From NCBI GenBank assembly GCA_022360315.1, contig JAKSDA010000050.1, positions 1 to 35,303 of the forward strand: a DNA stretch of 35,303 nucleotides, written 5' to 3'. Positions 19,701 through 26,857 of the stretch are shown in pieces. The notes under the pieces were generated by a model, which made no database searches, was not told where the DNA came from, and saw nothing but the letters and a program-made list of their open reading frames with translations. Position 1 is the first letter of the stretch; the number at the start of each line of letters is the position of its first letter. The stretch is from Pseudomonadota bacterium (lineage in GTDB: Bacteria; Myxococcota_A; Polyangia; Haliangiales; Haliangiaceae). The position numbers and the translations under genes are program-made.

Positions 19701-21182
19701 ATCTGGTTTCAGATCGCGGTGGATGATTCCAGCATCGTGCGCAGCAGCGATGGTGTCGGCGATTTTGGTGCAGATGTCAGAGATTGTTTTAAGTGGAATG
19801 TAGGGCCGCCCCTTGAAATAGCTGCTCAGGCTTTCGCCGTCGAGATATTCCATGACGAAGTATGCCTGCCCGTTGTGCACACCTAGGTCGAATACCTGCG
19901 TGATACCGGGATGGGGAATGCGTGATGCTGCGCGTGCTTCGTTGAGAAAACGGCTCACCACCTGTGCATCCTGTGAGTACTTTCGACGAATGAGCTTGAT
20001 GGCTACCCAACGTCCCAGCCTAAGATGTCGGCCGAGGTACACGGTACCCATGCCACCCTCGCCGAGCTTTCGGGTAAGGCCGTAGGTGTCTCCGAGCAGG
20101 TCTTCGTATTCCTTGGCATCGACTGGTGCGCCCGATTCGATTTGCTCTACAGAGAGCGCGACACCCGGAAGAGTGTCAAGATTGATTGTAGTAGCATCAT
20201 CGTCGTCCACCTCCGACGCAGAAGCGCTGTTGCTGGCGGATGAGCTGATGTTGGCAACCGAGGATGTGGGGAGAAGGGAGAGGCTCTTTTCGCATGCCCT
20301 CATCATTTCGTGAGCTGTCTGGAAACGAAGGCTGGCCTCTTTCGCGAGAGACTTTTCGACGAATCGGTGAAGAGGTTCGGGAATCGACCAAGACGACAGG
20401 GCGGGAATGGGTTCGCGCACGTGCATCTGTAGCACCTGCATGGGGTTCTCGTGAAAAAACGGAGCCTGCCCGGTCAGCATCTCGAAGGTCAATATTCCCA
20501 GGGAATAAAGGTCTGCCCGAGAGTCGAGTGGTAAACCGCGTGCCTGCTCGGGCGACATGTACTGCGGCGTGCCGAAAACGACGCCAGCTTGAGTCCGAAT
20601 GCGATCGTCCTGCAGGAGCTTGGCGACCGAGAAGTCGAGCAGTTTTACGAAATCTGGCGAATTAGCGATGCGTAGGAGAATTACATTGTCGGGTTTTATG
20701 TCCCGGTGAATGATGCGCGCAGTATGAGCCTCCGAGAGAGATGCGCAGCACTGGATCACGATCCTCATGACCCGTGCGGGATCCAGAGGGGCATCTCTAG
20801 CGATGAGATCACGCAGGCTCTGACCATCCAGAAACTCCATGGCCATGAACGGCCGGCCACTCGCGGTGAGGCCGAATTCGAACATGCGAACCGTGTTCGG
20901 ATGCTGGAGCTGGGAGCATGCTCTGGCTTCGTTGTAGAATCGCTGGACCCAGCTGGGATCCTGAGCCATCTGCGCGTTGAGCATTTTGATCGCCACGATG
21001 CGATCGACCGAGATCTGACGAGCCTTGTAGACGACGCCCATCCCGCCTGCGCCGATGAACTCGAGAATTTCGTAACGGTCATCTACCAACGACCCCAGCA
21101 GGGGGTAGCGATCAGTCCTGGAGGTCAATTTGGCACCATGGATGCGTACGTCCCCAACACGTTCCGAAACATGAGGGTACAC
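16758..21182 (-). CDS. Membrane-anchored tandem Ser/Thr kinase with P-loop ATPase
   Basis: 1474 residues, GTG start. Kinase 1 (37-300) has GAGGMG (44-49), Lys66, HRD (159-161) and DFS in place of DFG (183-185). Kinase 2 (367-635) has GEGGMG (374-379), Lys396, HRD (488-490) and an intact DFG (514-516). A Ser/Pro-rich linker (640-750) leads to an unrecognised alpha/beta segment (750-905). Next is a STAND-like NTPase with Walker A GPPGSGKT (939-946), a Walker B-like LVLDNAD (1018-1024) and a winged-helix-like region (1180-1250). Two membrane helices (about 1279-1298 and 1424-1442) enclose a loop with four cysteines, which would lie in the periplasm. All kinase and ATPase parts would be cytoplasmic. 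It stands alone in a lower-GC-looking region. Sensing envelope state or phage infection are both possible; neither is shown. Confidence 0.88.
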   Translation of the reverse strand: MYPHVSERVGDVRIHGAKLTSRTDRYPLLGSLVDDRYEILEFIGAGGMGVVYKARQISVDRIVAIKMLNAQMAQDPSWVQRFYNEARACSQLQHPNTVRMFEFGLTASGRPFMAMEFLDGQSLRDLIARDAPLDPARVMRIVIQCCASLSEAHTARIIHRDIKPDNVILLRIANSPDFVKLLDFSVAKLLQDDRIRTQAGVVFGTPQYMSPEQARGLPLDSRADLYSLGILTFEMLTGQAPFFHENPMQVLQMHVREPIPALSSWSIPEPLHRFVEKSLAKEASLRFQTAHEMMRACEKSLSLLPTSSVANISSSASNSASASEVDDDDATTINLDTLPGVALSVEQIESGAPVDAKEYEDLLGDTYGLTRKLGEGGMGTVYLGRHLRLGRWVAIKLIRRKYSQDAQVVSRFLNEARAASRIPHPGITQVFDLGVHNGQAYFVMEYLDGESLSSYFKGRPYIPLKTISDICTKIADTIAAAHDAGIIHRDLKPDNIHILEDKSDPSLLRIKVLDFGIAKLLHTDRDEASITQAGAIMGTPSYMSPEQLLDAAHIDNRSDIYSLGCILFELVCGRRPFAGKGLMEMANAHLHNSPPRPSTLKPSIPPYLDSLVERMLAKDPDHRPQSMREVIKLLGKKAQQSDSNDKTMLALAGNGKNPAGPPPLPKGVEKPQRKTGFALSAMAHRRRRAASPPAMPDSFAAASAPPEITIFPASEGVLSSQQSSLALPVSRKADKDSMASSWDALDRVIPATMTEARTEIREFFCSLFAGATPRSPAIACLYGPKIDHAESYCFFALFVSDSTVSTQAPLGRLGTRTFVQCARTLDAHLEEVGDSQAVVIVVANSVELGPGVRERILEYRKKFGALVVPLYLGEIRRAHRNAQSRDLFIDRLQDFHTIPDPYAGGRTSIDATQFFGMRSILNELVQRIRGPGGLITVTGPPGSGKTSLVTMAEYGLEQRNFIYVHCAQTAERSLSALVQKISHAMPEPMELGEKSDINTVLKRVTLGLNLNQDKLPILVLDNADWLIKALVSPTAPRHEVDEIRRLWVSIAEHCESRGLTVVVTSMRGSVLSTRVLDGWDNPMRPYPINVPALTYRGLQQLIRELGVVINLRFKNSAIRAIYQLSGGNVYTARSLCSHIVRSLQAREEHHVLASAHVTAANVHEASDELASLSRTYEETVMSWLDEAEKQVLQHVALSAPYSSRLVQEQLGASMGAERVKKAFSSLQNVGLITARKKQGTLVRLPRHRLSVPLMERWFRLNTEEYLVRREHIKSRRIRRMTFGLVLTALLMGVYTTWLRTGRGITNSYNVDACSYQVDYPRHGAPQSELSVYVHRHCGAPSQKSWSVSPRSTAARIPTANTGNQDKMQCDAYFRYCFAEVSVVLLESALDEYEFVLIVEGHDTVFFKIEEDSFATIKQKFQGLFQVAALLPFILGLFLAFYKDVLAVIRRSMGLLGPENEIVQKDGKKPNSASS

Positions 21183-21696
21183 GTGGGCAAGTTATCTGAT
21201 CCAGCAAACACTTGTAGATCCGGCTGTCGAGTTTCATCCATCTCGGCGGTGGTGTAGCGCAGCAAACAGGACAGCTAGAGCAAGGAAGTGCAGTGCCCGG
21301 TGCCCGGGCCGCGCCAAAGAGACTACGCGGCCCAGGCCGCGGAAAAATCGTCGACCGAGGATTAATCGCCGATGCGTTCCTCGACGCCTGGATCGCCATC
21401 CGCGAGCACCAGACTGATGACATCCAAGCTCTGTACAAACGGCAGTACTTAACAATGGTCAGTCGTTTTGAGCGTTCTGAGAGGCAAACGAGTCGGCTTT
21501 CCAGTCGTTTTAAGCTTTTCGAGGGTCAAAAAGTCTGCGCAACGGGCGTTTTAAGCTTTTCAGGGTCGAAGAAATCGGCGCCGTGGGCGTTTTACGCTTT
21601 CGAGGGTCAAAACGAGCTTCCGAATGCTCGCCATCGACCGCGCGGAGGCTGTTCGTTGCAGGGACCGACTCGGGCGATCCGCTCGATCGGCCTGGC
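21183..21696. other. Intergenic region upstream of the tandem kinase
   Basis: Lies between the 3' end of the beta-barrel gene and the start of the kinase (both leftward). It should hold the kinase promoter. The right half carries four diverged direct repeats (listed separately). A rightward frame at 21293-21805 crosses the repeats and is probably chance, since its translation is compositionally poor over the repeats. No clear -10/-35 pair is seen. Confidence 0.45.
21464..21616. repeat. Four diverged direct repeats, period about 41 bases
   Basis: Copies begin at 21464, 21506, 21547 and 21588 (spacings 42, 41, 41). The shared core is close to CGTTTTAAGCTTTTC followed by GAGGGTCAAAA. Copy 1 is the most diverged. 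The sequence between cores (about 15 bases) is not conserved. Degenerate cores and few copies argue against CRISPR. The regular spacing, near four helical turns, would place a binding protein on one face of the DNA upstream of the kinase. Confidence 0.7.
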
Positions 21697-22680
21697 TCAC
21701 AGGCGCACAGCCACGACCACGGTTGCGCCAAAGCCGCCGCTGTCCTGGCTGAGATCGCGAAAGCCGATGCGCGCGCCCACATCCAGGTTGGTCGCCGACG
21801 AATAGGTCACCGTGGCCAGAAGCGGGACACCTGCATTGTTGAGACCGAAGTCTTTGGCCAGAATTCCGATTTCACCGAGCACGGCCAGCTCGGGGTTGAT
21901 CTGATAGATAACCCCGCCGAGAAAGCGCAATTCTCCGGCTGGCAGTGCGGTGTTGACCCGGTTCTGTCGGACCAGCTCGGCGTTGCCGATGGGATCGCCA
22001 ATGTCCGGAAATAAGCGCTCGATGCGGGCGTTAAACAGGTCGCGGCCGGCGATGAATGCCAGTTTCTGGCCGGCGCGAAATTTCACCGGCGCACCCACAG
22101 TGACCCCCATGGCAAAGGGATCGAGAAGAAATGGCAGCTCGAGCTGGATGGCGATCCAGCTGGCGATGGCGTAGTGCACATCGATGCTCACTGCCTTGCC
22201 GGACGTAAAACCGTCTCTGCCCACTGCACCTGGCGCATAGCCCAGGCCGAGCTGAATGTCCTGGTTGACGCCGTAGCGTGCTTGGAGCAGGCCGGTCACG
22301 AAGACGTCATCGGCATCGGCCAGTACGTCGAGGGTGATCTGAGACATGCCCGGCGCCAGAACAATGGGGCGATGGACCAGTTCGCGGGGATAATCGGTAC
22401 GGGTCATGGCAATTGCCCGGGCCCCGGTCTGGCCGCGCCGGGTCTGGCCAAACTCGGGCAGCTCATCGGGATTCTCGGCAGCCCCGCGGGGGATGTCGAG
22501 TTGGTTGCGGTTCGGTGTGTAGTCGTCGTCGGGCTCGAGCTCGACCCGGTCGTCGTCGTCGGGCTGGTCGCTGGAAGGGGATTGCGGTTGCGATTGCGCT
22601 CGCGCCAGCGCCGGACTCAGCACTGCCGAGGCGAGCAGGATCGCAGAGCAAAAAAAGCTAGTGCTTGTAATCGGTTTCAT
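21697..22680 (-). CDS. Predicted outer-membrane beta-barrel-like protein
   Basis: 327 residues with a Sec signal peptide (about 1-28, ending ALARA). The next ~60 residues are acidic and disordered. The remainder shows alternating amphipathic strands with Gly/aromatic turns and ends in VVVAVRL, a terminal strand with a hydrophobic final residue as in many outer-membrane proteins. No family is recognised, and the strand pattern alone cannot give a strand number. It is the last gene of the leftward envelope cluster, 39 bases after the small membrane protein. It may be the outer-membrane partner of the amidase and VWA proteins; this is inferred from context. A periplasmic beta-rich protein is the alternative. 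Confidence 0.65.
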   Translation of the reverse strand: MKPITSTSFFCSAILLASAVLSPALARAQSQPQSPSSDQPDDDDRVELEPDDDYTPNRNQLDIPRGAAENPDELPEFGQTRRGQTGARAIAMTRTDYPRELVHRPIVLAPGMSQITLDVLADADDVFVTGLLQARYGVNQDIQLGLGYAPGAVGRDGFTSGKAVSIDVHYAIASWIAIQLELPFLLDPFAMGVTVGAPVKFRAGQKLAFIAGRDLFNARIERLFPDIGDPIGNAELVRQNRVNTALPAGELRFLGGVIYQINPELAVLGEIGILAKDFGLNNAGVPLLATVTYSSATNLDVGARIGFRDLSQDSGGFGATVVVAVRL

Positions 22681-22719
22681 CGCTGCTTTGATGGCTCGGG
22701 GATGGGGGCCGGCTCGGCG

Positions 22720-22962
22720 CTACAGGTGGCCGAGCCAGATGGGCGGCCGTTTGCCGCGGGTCGCTGGGTCGCCCGATGGTCCCTCGGCCGGTGCTCGCCC
22801 TGCGGCACGGCCGCGGTCATCGCAATGGCGCCGCGGCCGGCCTCGCCGGGCCAGATTCGTGGCCAGTCCCCACAGGGTCGCTGCGCCGGCCAGGGCGGCG
22901 GCCACAAGGGTTCGCCGGTGCGGGTGTTGTCTCGGCTGATTTGTGATTGTCGGCGGTTTCAT
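22720..22962 (-). CDS. Small membrane protein in the envelope cluster
   Basis: An 80-residue protein starting at ATG 22962. After a basic segment (HPHRR) comes one hydrophobic stretch, TLVAAALAGAATLWGLATNL (about 18-37), that could be a membrane helix or an uncleaved signal. The rest is Arg/Gly/Pro-rich and basic, so likely on the cytoplasmic side if the helix is a signal-anchor with N-out, or periplasmic otherwise. It lies 17 bases after the amidase stop and 39 before the beta-barrel start, so it fills a gap in a compact operon. The same frame is open far upstream through the amidase in shadow, so reality depends on the ATG. There is no strong ribosome site. Confidence 0.5.
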   Translation of the reverse strand: MKPPTITNQPRQHPHRRTLVAAALAGAATLWGLATNLARRGRPRRHCDDRGRAAGRAPAEGPSGDPATRGKRPPIWLGHL

Positions 22963-22979
22963 TGGGATGTTCGTGTTGT

Positions 22980-24947
22980 CTAGTCGGGAAATCCCTTGAC
23001 CAGCTCCTCGAGCGGTAACTCGGTGTCCGTGACCTCGCCCACGAGTTCGCTTTCGTCGACAAACGAGTCGCCGCTCTCGTCGCCAAAGTCGTCGGTGACT
23101 CCTTCGGGGGTCTCTTCGGCAAGAGCCTCGTCGAAGTCGCCAATGCCGTCGTCGGCCAGGGCCTTGGCCTGGAGCAACATCGAGTTGACAAAGCGGACAA
23201 ATGACAGGGGATGGTAGTGGTACACCACGCCGTCGCGGGGTAGCTTGGCATGCCTGGCAACCTTGTCGGTCCACCAGATGGTCGGCCGTATCTGCCGGTC
23301 GACCAGATTTTTGAGCTCTTTGTCGCCCAGGTCTGTGTACTCTTTGGCCACTTTGAGTGAGTCGTACCAGCTCGGGCTGTCGATCCACTCCGAGGTGTGC
23401 AGGGTGATCAGATTGCGGGTCAATCGCCGGTCGGGGTTGGCGCGGAAAAAGTCGAGCAGCTCGGTCCGGCTGATCGCGCCGTCTTTGGGCTTTATGTCGA
23501 TGAGGTCGTTGATCCGCGGGTTTTTGCTGAATCGGCCGCCCACCGTGCCGTCGATGACGTCCCAGCGCTCGCGCAAAAAATCGCTGTTCTCGGCGACGAT
23601 TCGCTCGGTGACTTCTTCGTTGGAAAAGATCTCGAAGTGCATCTGCGGCCGGCGATGTCCGGGCGGTCCGCCCTGGCCCATGCGCCCGATGATACGCCCG
23701 GCCTCGATGGGCTCGTTGAGCAATACGATGCGGCGATTGCCCTTGTCGCGTTGCCACTCCCTGGCCGCCAGCCACTCGGGAACGCCCTTGTCCTTGGGGT
23801 CGGTCTTGCGCTCGTCGTACAGGTGAAAATACAGCGAGAAGAACCGGATCGAGCCGGTGCCGACCGTCATATCGTGGCGCAAGAGGACAAAGTTGACGCT
23901 GCCGACCTCGCTCATCGAGCCCATGCGCGCAGCCATGAGTCGGCCGGGAAACGGCGCGTAAATGGGCTGTCTGAGCTCGCCCGACAAATGAACACCGCCG
24001 TGCCACAGGCGCGATTCGCGCTCGACACCGTAGGGACCGAGGGGAAAATAGCCGCCCTGACCCCGCGCTTCGTTGATCCGGTACAGCTGGTCGGTCTCTT
24101 CGTTGAGCTTGTCGCTGGCCTCGGGCACGGCCGGCCGAAAGCGCTTGGGGTCCTTTTTGGCAAAGATCGGAAAGCACAGCGATCCCCGGGCCTTTTCGCA
24201 AAACTCCTTAAAATCGAATGGGCCGGGATCCCATTTGCGCCGGGTGGTGTGATAGTGGCCCAGATAGCCCGAAAACTGCTTTGCATTGGGCAACTCGGAC
24301 CAGGCCTGGTGCCCGGGGCTGTCCTGGGGGTACTCGAGCGGAAGATTGGGCAGGGCGCGCTGCAGTCCTTTGGCCAGGGCGCGCATGGCCTCGTGCTGCT
24401 GGGGAGTGAAGCGAAAGCACTTGTAGATGTGGTTGTGGATGCGCACGGTCGTGGTTTCGCGCTTCATCCGGCGTTTTCTGTAGTAATCGGGCCACTTCTT
24501 GGCATCGCCGCGATTGGCCATCTCGATGCCGATCGAATCGGCGTTGAAGCCGGCAGCGTGAAACGCCATGTAGGCCAGGTCGAGGGTCTGATAAATCGTC
24601 CCGTCGTTGTCGAGCAAAAAATGGCAGGACAGACCGCGCTCATTGTGCAGAACGTGAAAGCACATCTTGGCGTCCTTGCAGCCGTCGTGGTGCAAGACAA
24701 ACTGGCGGATGACTGCTTGCGCGGCCTGCAGCGGCACCCGGTCGCCGTAGCGGCGCAGCGATGGGCGAAACCGAAACCGATTCGGCCGGCGATTTTTGGC
24801 CTTCTCGCTGAACGGATGAATGCCGTCGGGACACTTGGGCGTGTTGATACAGCGGCTCAAGTGGGCGTTGTACCCCGGGCCTTCGTCCCAGCGCACTACT
24901 CGGGCATCGACGTCGAAGCCATGTCCTGCGATCCAGATCTTGCCCAT
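22980..24947 (-). CDS. Two-domain peptidoglycan hydrolase: amidase_2 plus M23-like
   Basis: 655 residues, no signal peptide. The first 70 residues form a basic, Cys-containing start (Cys33, 39). Residues about 80-255 are an N-acetylmuramoyl-L-alanine amidase_2 domain: VLHHDG (84-89, zinc His), GTIYQTLDLAYMAFHAAG (116-133) and GYLGHYH...KWDPGP (about 227-243, zinc His and Asp). It would cleave the amide between muramic acid and the stem peptide. Residues about 310-445 resemble an M23/LytM fold, WHGGVHL to PQMHFEIF, but usual ligands are changed (Asp of HxxxD is His320, first His of HxH is Gln435). The C-terminal ~70 residues are acidic. It starts after GGAGAA-N5-ATG, 21 bases past the VWA-FHA stop. 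Lack of a signal peptide in a periplasm-acting family is odd; export by another route or action outside the cell is possible. Confidence 0.82.
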   Translation of the reverse strand: MGKIWIAGHGFDVDARVVRWDEGPGYNAHLSRCINTPKCPDGIHPFSEKAKNRRPNRFRFRPSLRRYGDRVPLQAAQAVIRQFVLHHDGCKDAKMCFHVLHNERGLSCHFLLDNDGTIYQTLDLAYMAFHAAGFNADSIGIEMANRGDAKKWPDYYRKRRMKRETTTVRIHNHIYKCFRFTPQQHEAMRALAKGLQRALPNLPLEYPQDSPGHQAWSELPNAKQFSGYLGHYHTTRRKWDPGPFDFKEFCEKARGSLCFPIFAKKDPKRFRPAVPEASDKLNEETDQLYRINEARGQGGYFPLGPYGVERESRLWHGGVHLSGELRQPIYAPFPGRLMAARMGSMSEVGSVNFVLLRHDMTVGTGSIRFFSLYFHLYDERKTDPKDKGVPEWLAAREWQRDKGNRRIVLLNEPIEAGRIIGRMGQGGPPGHRRPQMHFEIFSNEEVTERIVAENSDFLRERWDVIDGTVGGRFSKNPRINDLIDIKPKDGAISRTELLDFFRANPDRRLTRNLITLHTSEWIDSPSWYDSLKVAKEYTDLGDKELKNLVDRQIRPTIWWTDKVARHAKLPRDGVVYHYHPLSFVRFVNSMLLQAKALADDGIGDFDEALAEETPEGVTDDFGDESGDSFVDESELVGEVTDTELPLEELVKGFPD

Positions 24948-24968
24948 AGCAGTTCTCCGGGGTGTGGT

Positions 24969-26762
24969 CTATTGCGCGAGGAAACGCGCCTCAGTGTTTC
25001 CGATCGTGATGAGCATGCCGTGAAACAGCCTCTTTTGGGTGGTTCGCACTCCATTGATGAAGGTGCCGTTGGTCGAGCCCTGGTCGACCAGAGTACACCC
25101 GCCCGCGGTGTCCATGAGAATCTGTGCGTGATGGCTGGACGCGTAGTTGTCGCCGATGAGCTGAAGGTGACAGCCGGGCGCTGTGCCGATGACAAAACCG
25201 TGATGAATGGGCATGCGCTGTCCCTGCATCGGTCCCTTGAGAACCAGCAAGCTCGGCTGGACTCGGGGCGCTGCCTGGGGTGCGCCGTGGGGGCCGGTCG
25301 GCTGTACGACCTGATGGCCGGCGCTGGCCGGGGCCGATGGGGCACGGCCCGATGGCGTGATCGGCGCCGCGGCGGGCGGACCCGGCAAGGCCTGATGGTG
25401 CGCGCTCGTCGGCCCGGATGGCGCGATCTGACCGCGCGGTGGCGATGGCGCCACGGCGCCGCCATGGGGACCTTGCGGCACGATTCGATGCGGTGCCGAG
25501 GAACTGGCCTGGGCCGCCGGGGCCGGCTCGGGCGGTGCGATCTCCGGTTGCCCGAACGGCGGTTGCCCGAACGGCGGGTCTGGTCGCGGTCTCTGCGCCC
25601 AGCCGAGGAGCAGGCTGAGCGCGACGAAGAGGACGACGATGCCGGCCGCGATACTTCCGATGAGAAGGAGCCAGCCCATCAGGCCGCGGCCGTCGTCGCG
25701 AAACCTGTCGATACAGACGTCACCGGCGCAGTACTGGTGCTCGCCACTGCACTCGGCCGCTCCGCATAGAAGTTTGCTGATCCGCACCGAATCGGTCGAC
25801 TCGAGCTGCTGTTTGTCGACCAGGAGTCCGACGCGCTTTCCAACCACATCGTCGCGCGGTACCAGATAGGTGAGTACGTACTGGCCCTCGATCTCTTTGC
25901 GCAGCTGCTCAAAATGGAGTTTGAAGCTGTCTTTTGTCCGCACAAAGCGAAACGTGCCCAGCGATTGCTTGGACATTTCGGCCAGGCCGCGCAGCGGCAG
26001 TCGGTTCCGGTCCGGAGGATAGGCAATGCTGTGAATGCGGATCCCCTCGCGATCGGCGCGTCGCGATACTTTGCGGTAGTTTGCCGGCCGCGGATCGATG
26101 TCCTTGCCGTCCGAGATGACCAAGATGAGCTTGCGCAGGGCAACTCCTGGCCGGTCTGGCTTGACCCTGGCCAGGGCTCGGCGCGCTCGATCGATGGCCT
26201 TGATGAGGACAGGACCGCCCGGATCGTTGGATGGCTCGAGACCGGACAGAACCTTGAGAGCGCGCGACCTGGAGCGCAGCCGGCGCGAGCCGTGCAGAGA
26301 GTCGTCGTACCCGATGATCGCCACCTGGGTGTCGCGCGGCAGATTGTCGATCAATGTCGTGACTTCGCGTTGAACGGTGGGCAGGGCACCGGAAAACTCG
26401 GCGCTGGTCTCGATGACGATGGCCAGCGCGACGTCGATATCGAGATTGCGGAACGTGCCGGCGATGTACGGAATGCGTTTTTTTTGCCTGCCCAGGACCA
26501 GAGTCCATGCCCTGGCACCGGAGATATCCAGGATCTGGCCCTGCAGGTTCACTGGGGTGACAAACAGTTGCAGCCTGGCATACCCCTGCAGCACAGCCGG
26601 TTCGGCAACGACCCGATCGATGCGCAGCCAGGGAGGATCGGACAGTTTGCGCGGCGCAGCATGCGCCGGACTGGACAGTGCGAGTGCAAGTGCGTAGATC
26701 GCTGCGAGCACCGCGAACAATGAGCGAGTTTGCACGCACATAGCCGGGCCGGGCCGGCCCAC
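24969..26762 (-). CDS. VWA-TM-FHA transmembrane signalling protein
   Basis: 597 residues. The start may be GTG 26762 or ATG 26741. A signal peptide covers about 1-36 (ending AHAA). A VWA domain spans about 105-300; its MIDAS is not canonical (VIETSAEF, Glu-x-Ser-x-Glu, where DxSxS is usual), though SDGKD (217-221) is kept. Cys333, 338, 345 and 350 lie just before a membrane helix (about 362-388). A Pro/Ala/Gly-rich linker (390-505) leads to an FHA domain (506-597) with IGTAPGCHL, SSHHAQI and GSTNGTFING. In the usual topology VWA is periplasmic and FHA cytoplasmic. FHA domains bind phosphothreonine, but the usual Arg of GR is Thr here, so binding may be weak. It sits 21 bases before the amidase and probably relays kinase signals to envelope partners. 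Confidence 0.82.
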   Translation of the reverse strand: MGRPGPAMCVQTRSLFAVLAAIYALALALSSPAHAAPRKLSDPPWLRIDRVVAEPAVLQGYARLQLFVTPVNLQGQILDISGARAWTLVLGRQKKRIPYIAGTFRNLDIDVALAIVIETSAEFSGALPTVQREVTTLIDNLPRDTQVAIIGYDDSLHGSRRLRSRSRALKVLSGLEPSNDPGGPVLIKAIDRARRALARVKPDRPGVALRKLILVISDGKDIDPRPANYRKVSRRADREGIRIHSIAYPPDRNRLPLRGLAEMSKQSLGTFRFVRTKDSFKLHFEQLRKEIEGQYVLTYLVPRDDVVGKRVGLLVDKQQLESTDSVRISKLLCGAAECSGEHQYCAGDVCIDRFRDDGRGLMGWLLLIGSIAAGIVVLFVALSLLLGWAQRPRPDPPFGQPPFGQPEIAPPEPAPAAQASSSAPHRIVPQGPHGGAVAPSPPRGQIAPSGPTSAHHQALPGPPAAAPITPSGRAPSAPASAGHQVVQPTGPHGAPQAAPRVQPSLLVLKGPMQGQRMPIHHGFVIGTAPGCHLQLIGDNYASSHHAQILMDTAGGCTLVDQGSTNGTFINGVRTTQKRLFHGMLITIGNTEARFLAQ

Positions 26763-26841
26763 GGCCTACGGTAGCGAATCGCTGGTGGCCTCGCAACTCG
26801 CGTCGAGCCCACGGGCCGCGTTCGGACAACTCGTTTTCGCT

Positions 26842-26857
26842 GCTAGCCCGGGCTAGC
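26842..26857. other. Perfect 16-bp palindrome at the end of the DUF1287 gene
   Basis: GCTAGCCCGGGCTAGC reads the same on both strands and contains the TAG stop of the DUF1287 gene (26853-26855). It has no T-tract. It may be a weak hairpin between two operon genes or a protein-binding site. Confidence 0.6.

Noticed and set aside
16758..21182. TIR or nuclease domain before the ATPase (residues 750-905)
   Set aside because: The segment looks alpha/beta, but I could not see catalytic residues, so no name is given.
21464..21616. CRISPR array
   Set aside because: Only four cores, diverged from each other, with short unequal gaps and no cas genes in the window.
21293..21805. A 170-residue rightward gene in the intergenic region
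   Set aside because: It runs through the direct repeats, has no ribosome site, and overlaps the 3' end of the beta-barrel gene.
23397..25769. A 790-residue rightward frame opposite the amidase and VWA-FHA genes
   Set aside because: It spans two supported genes on the other strand and has no recognisable domain.
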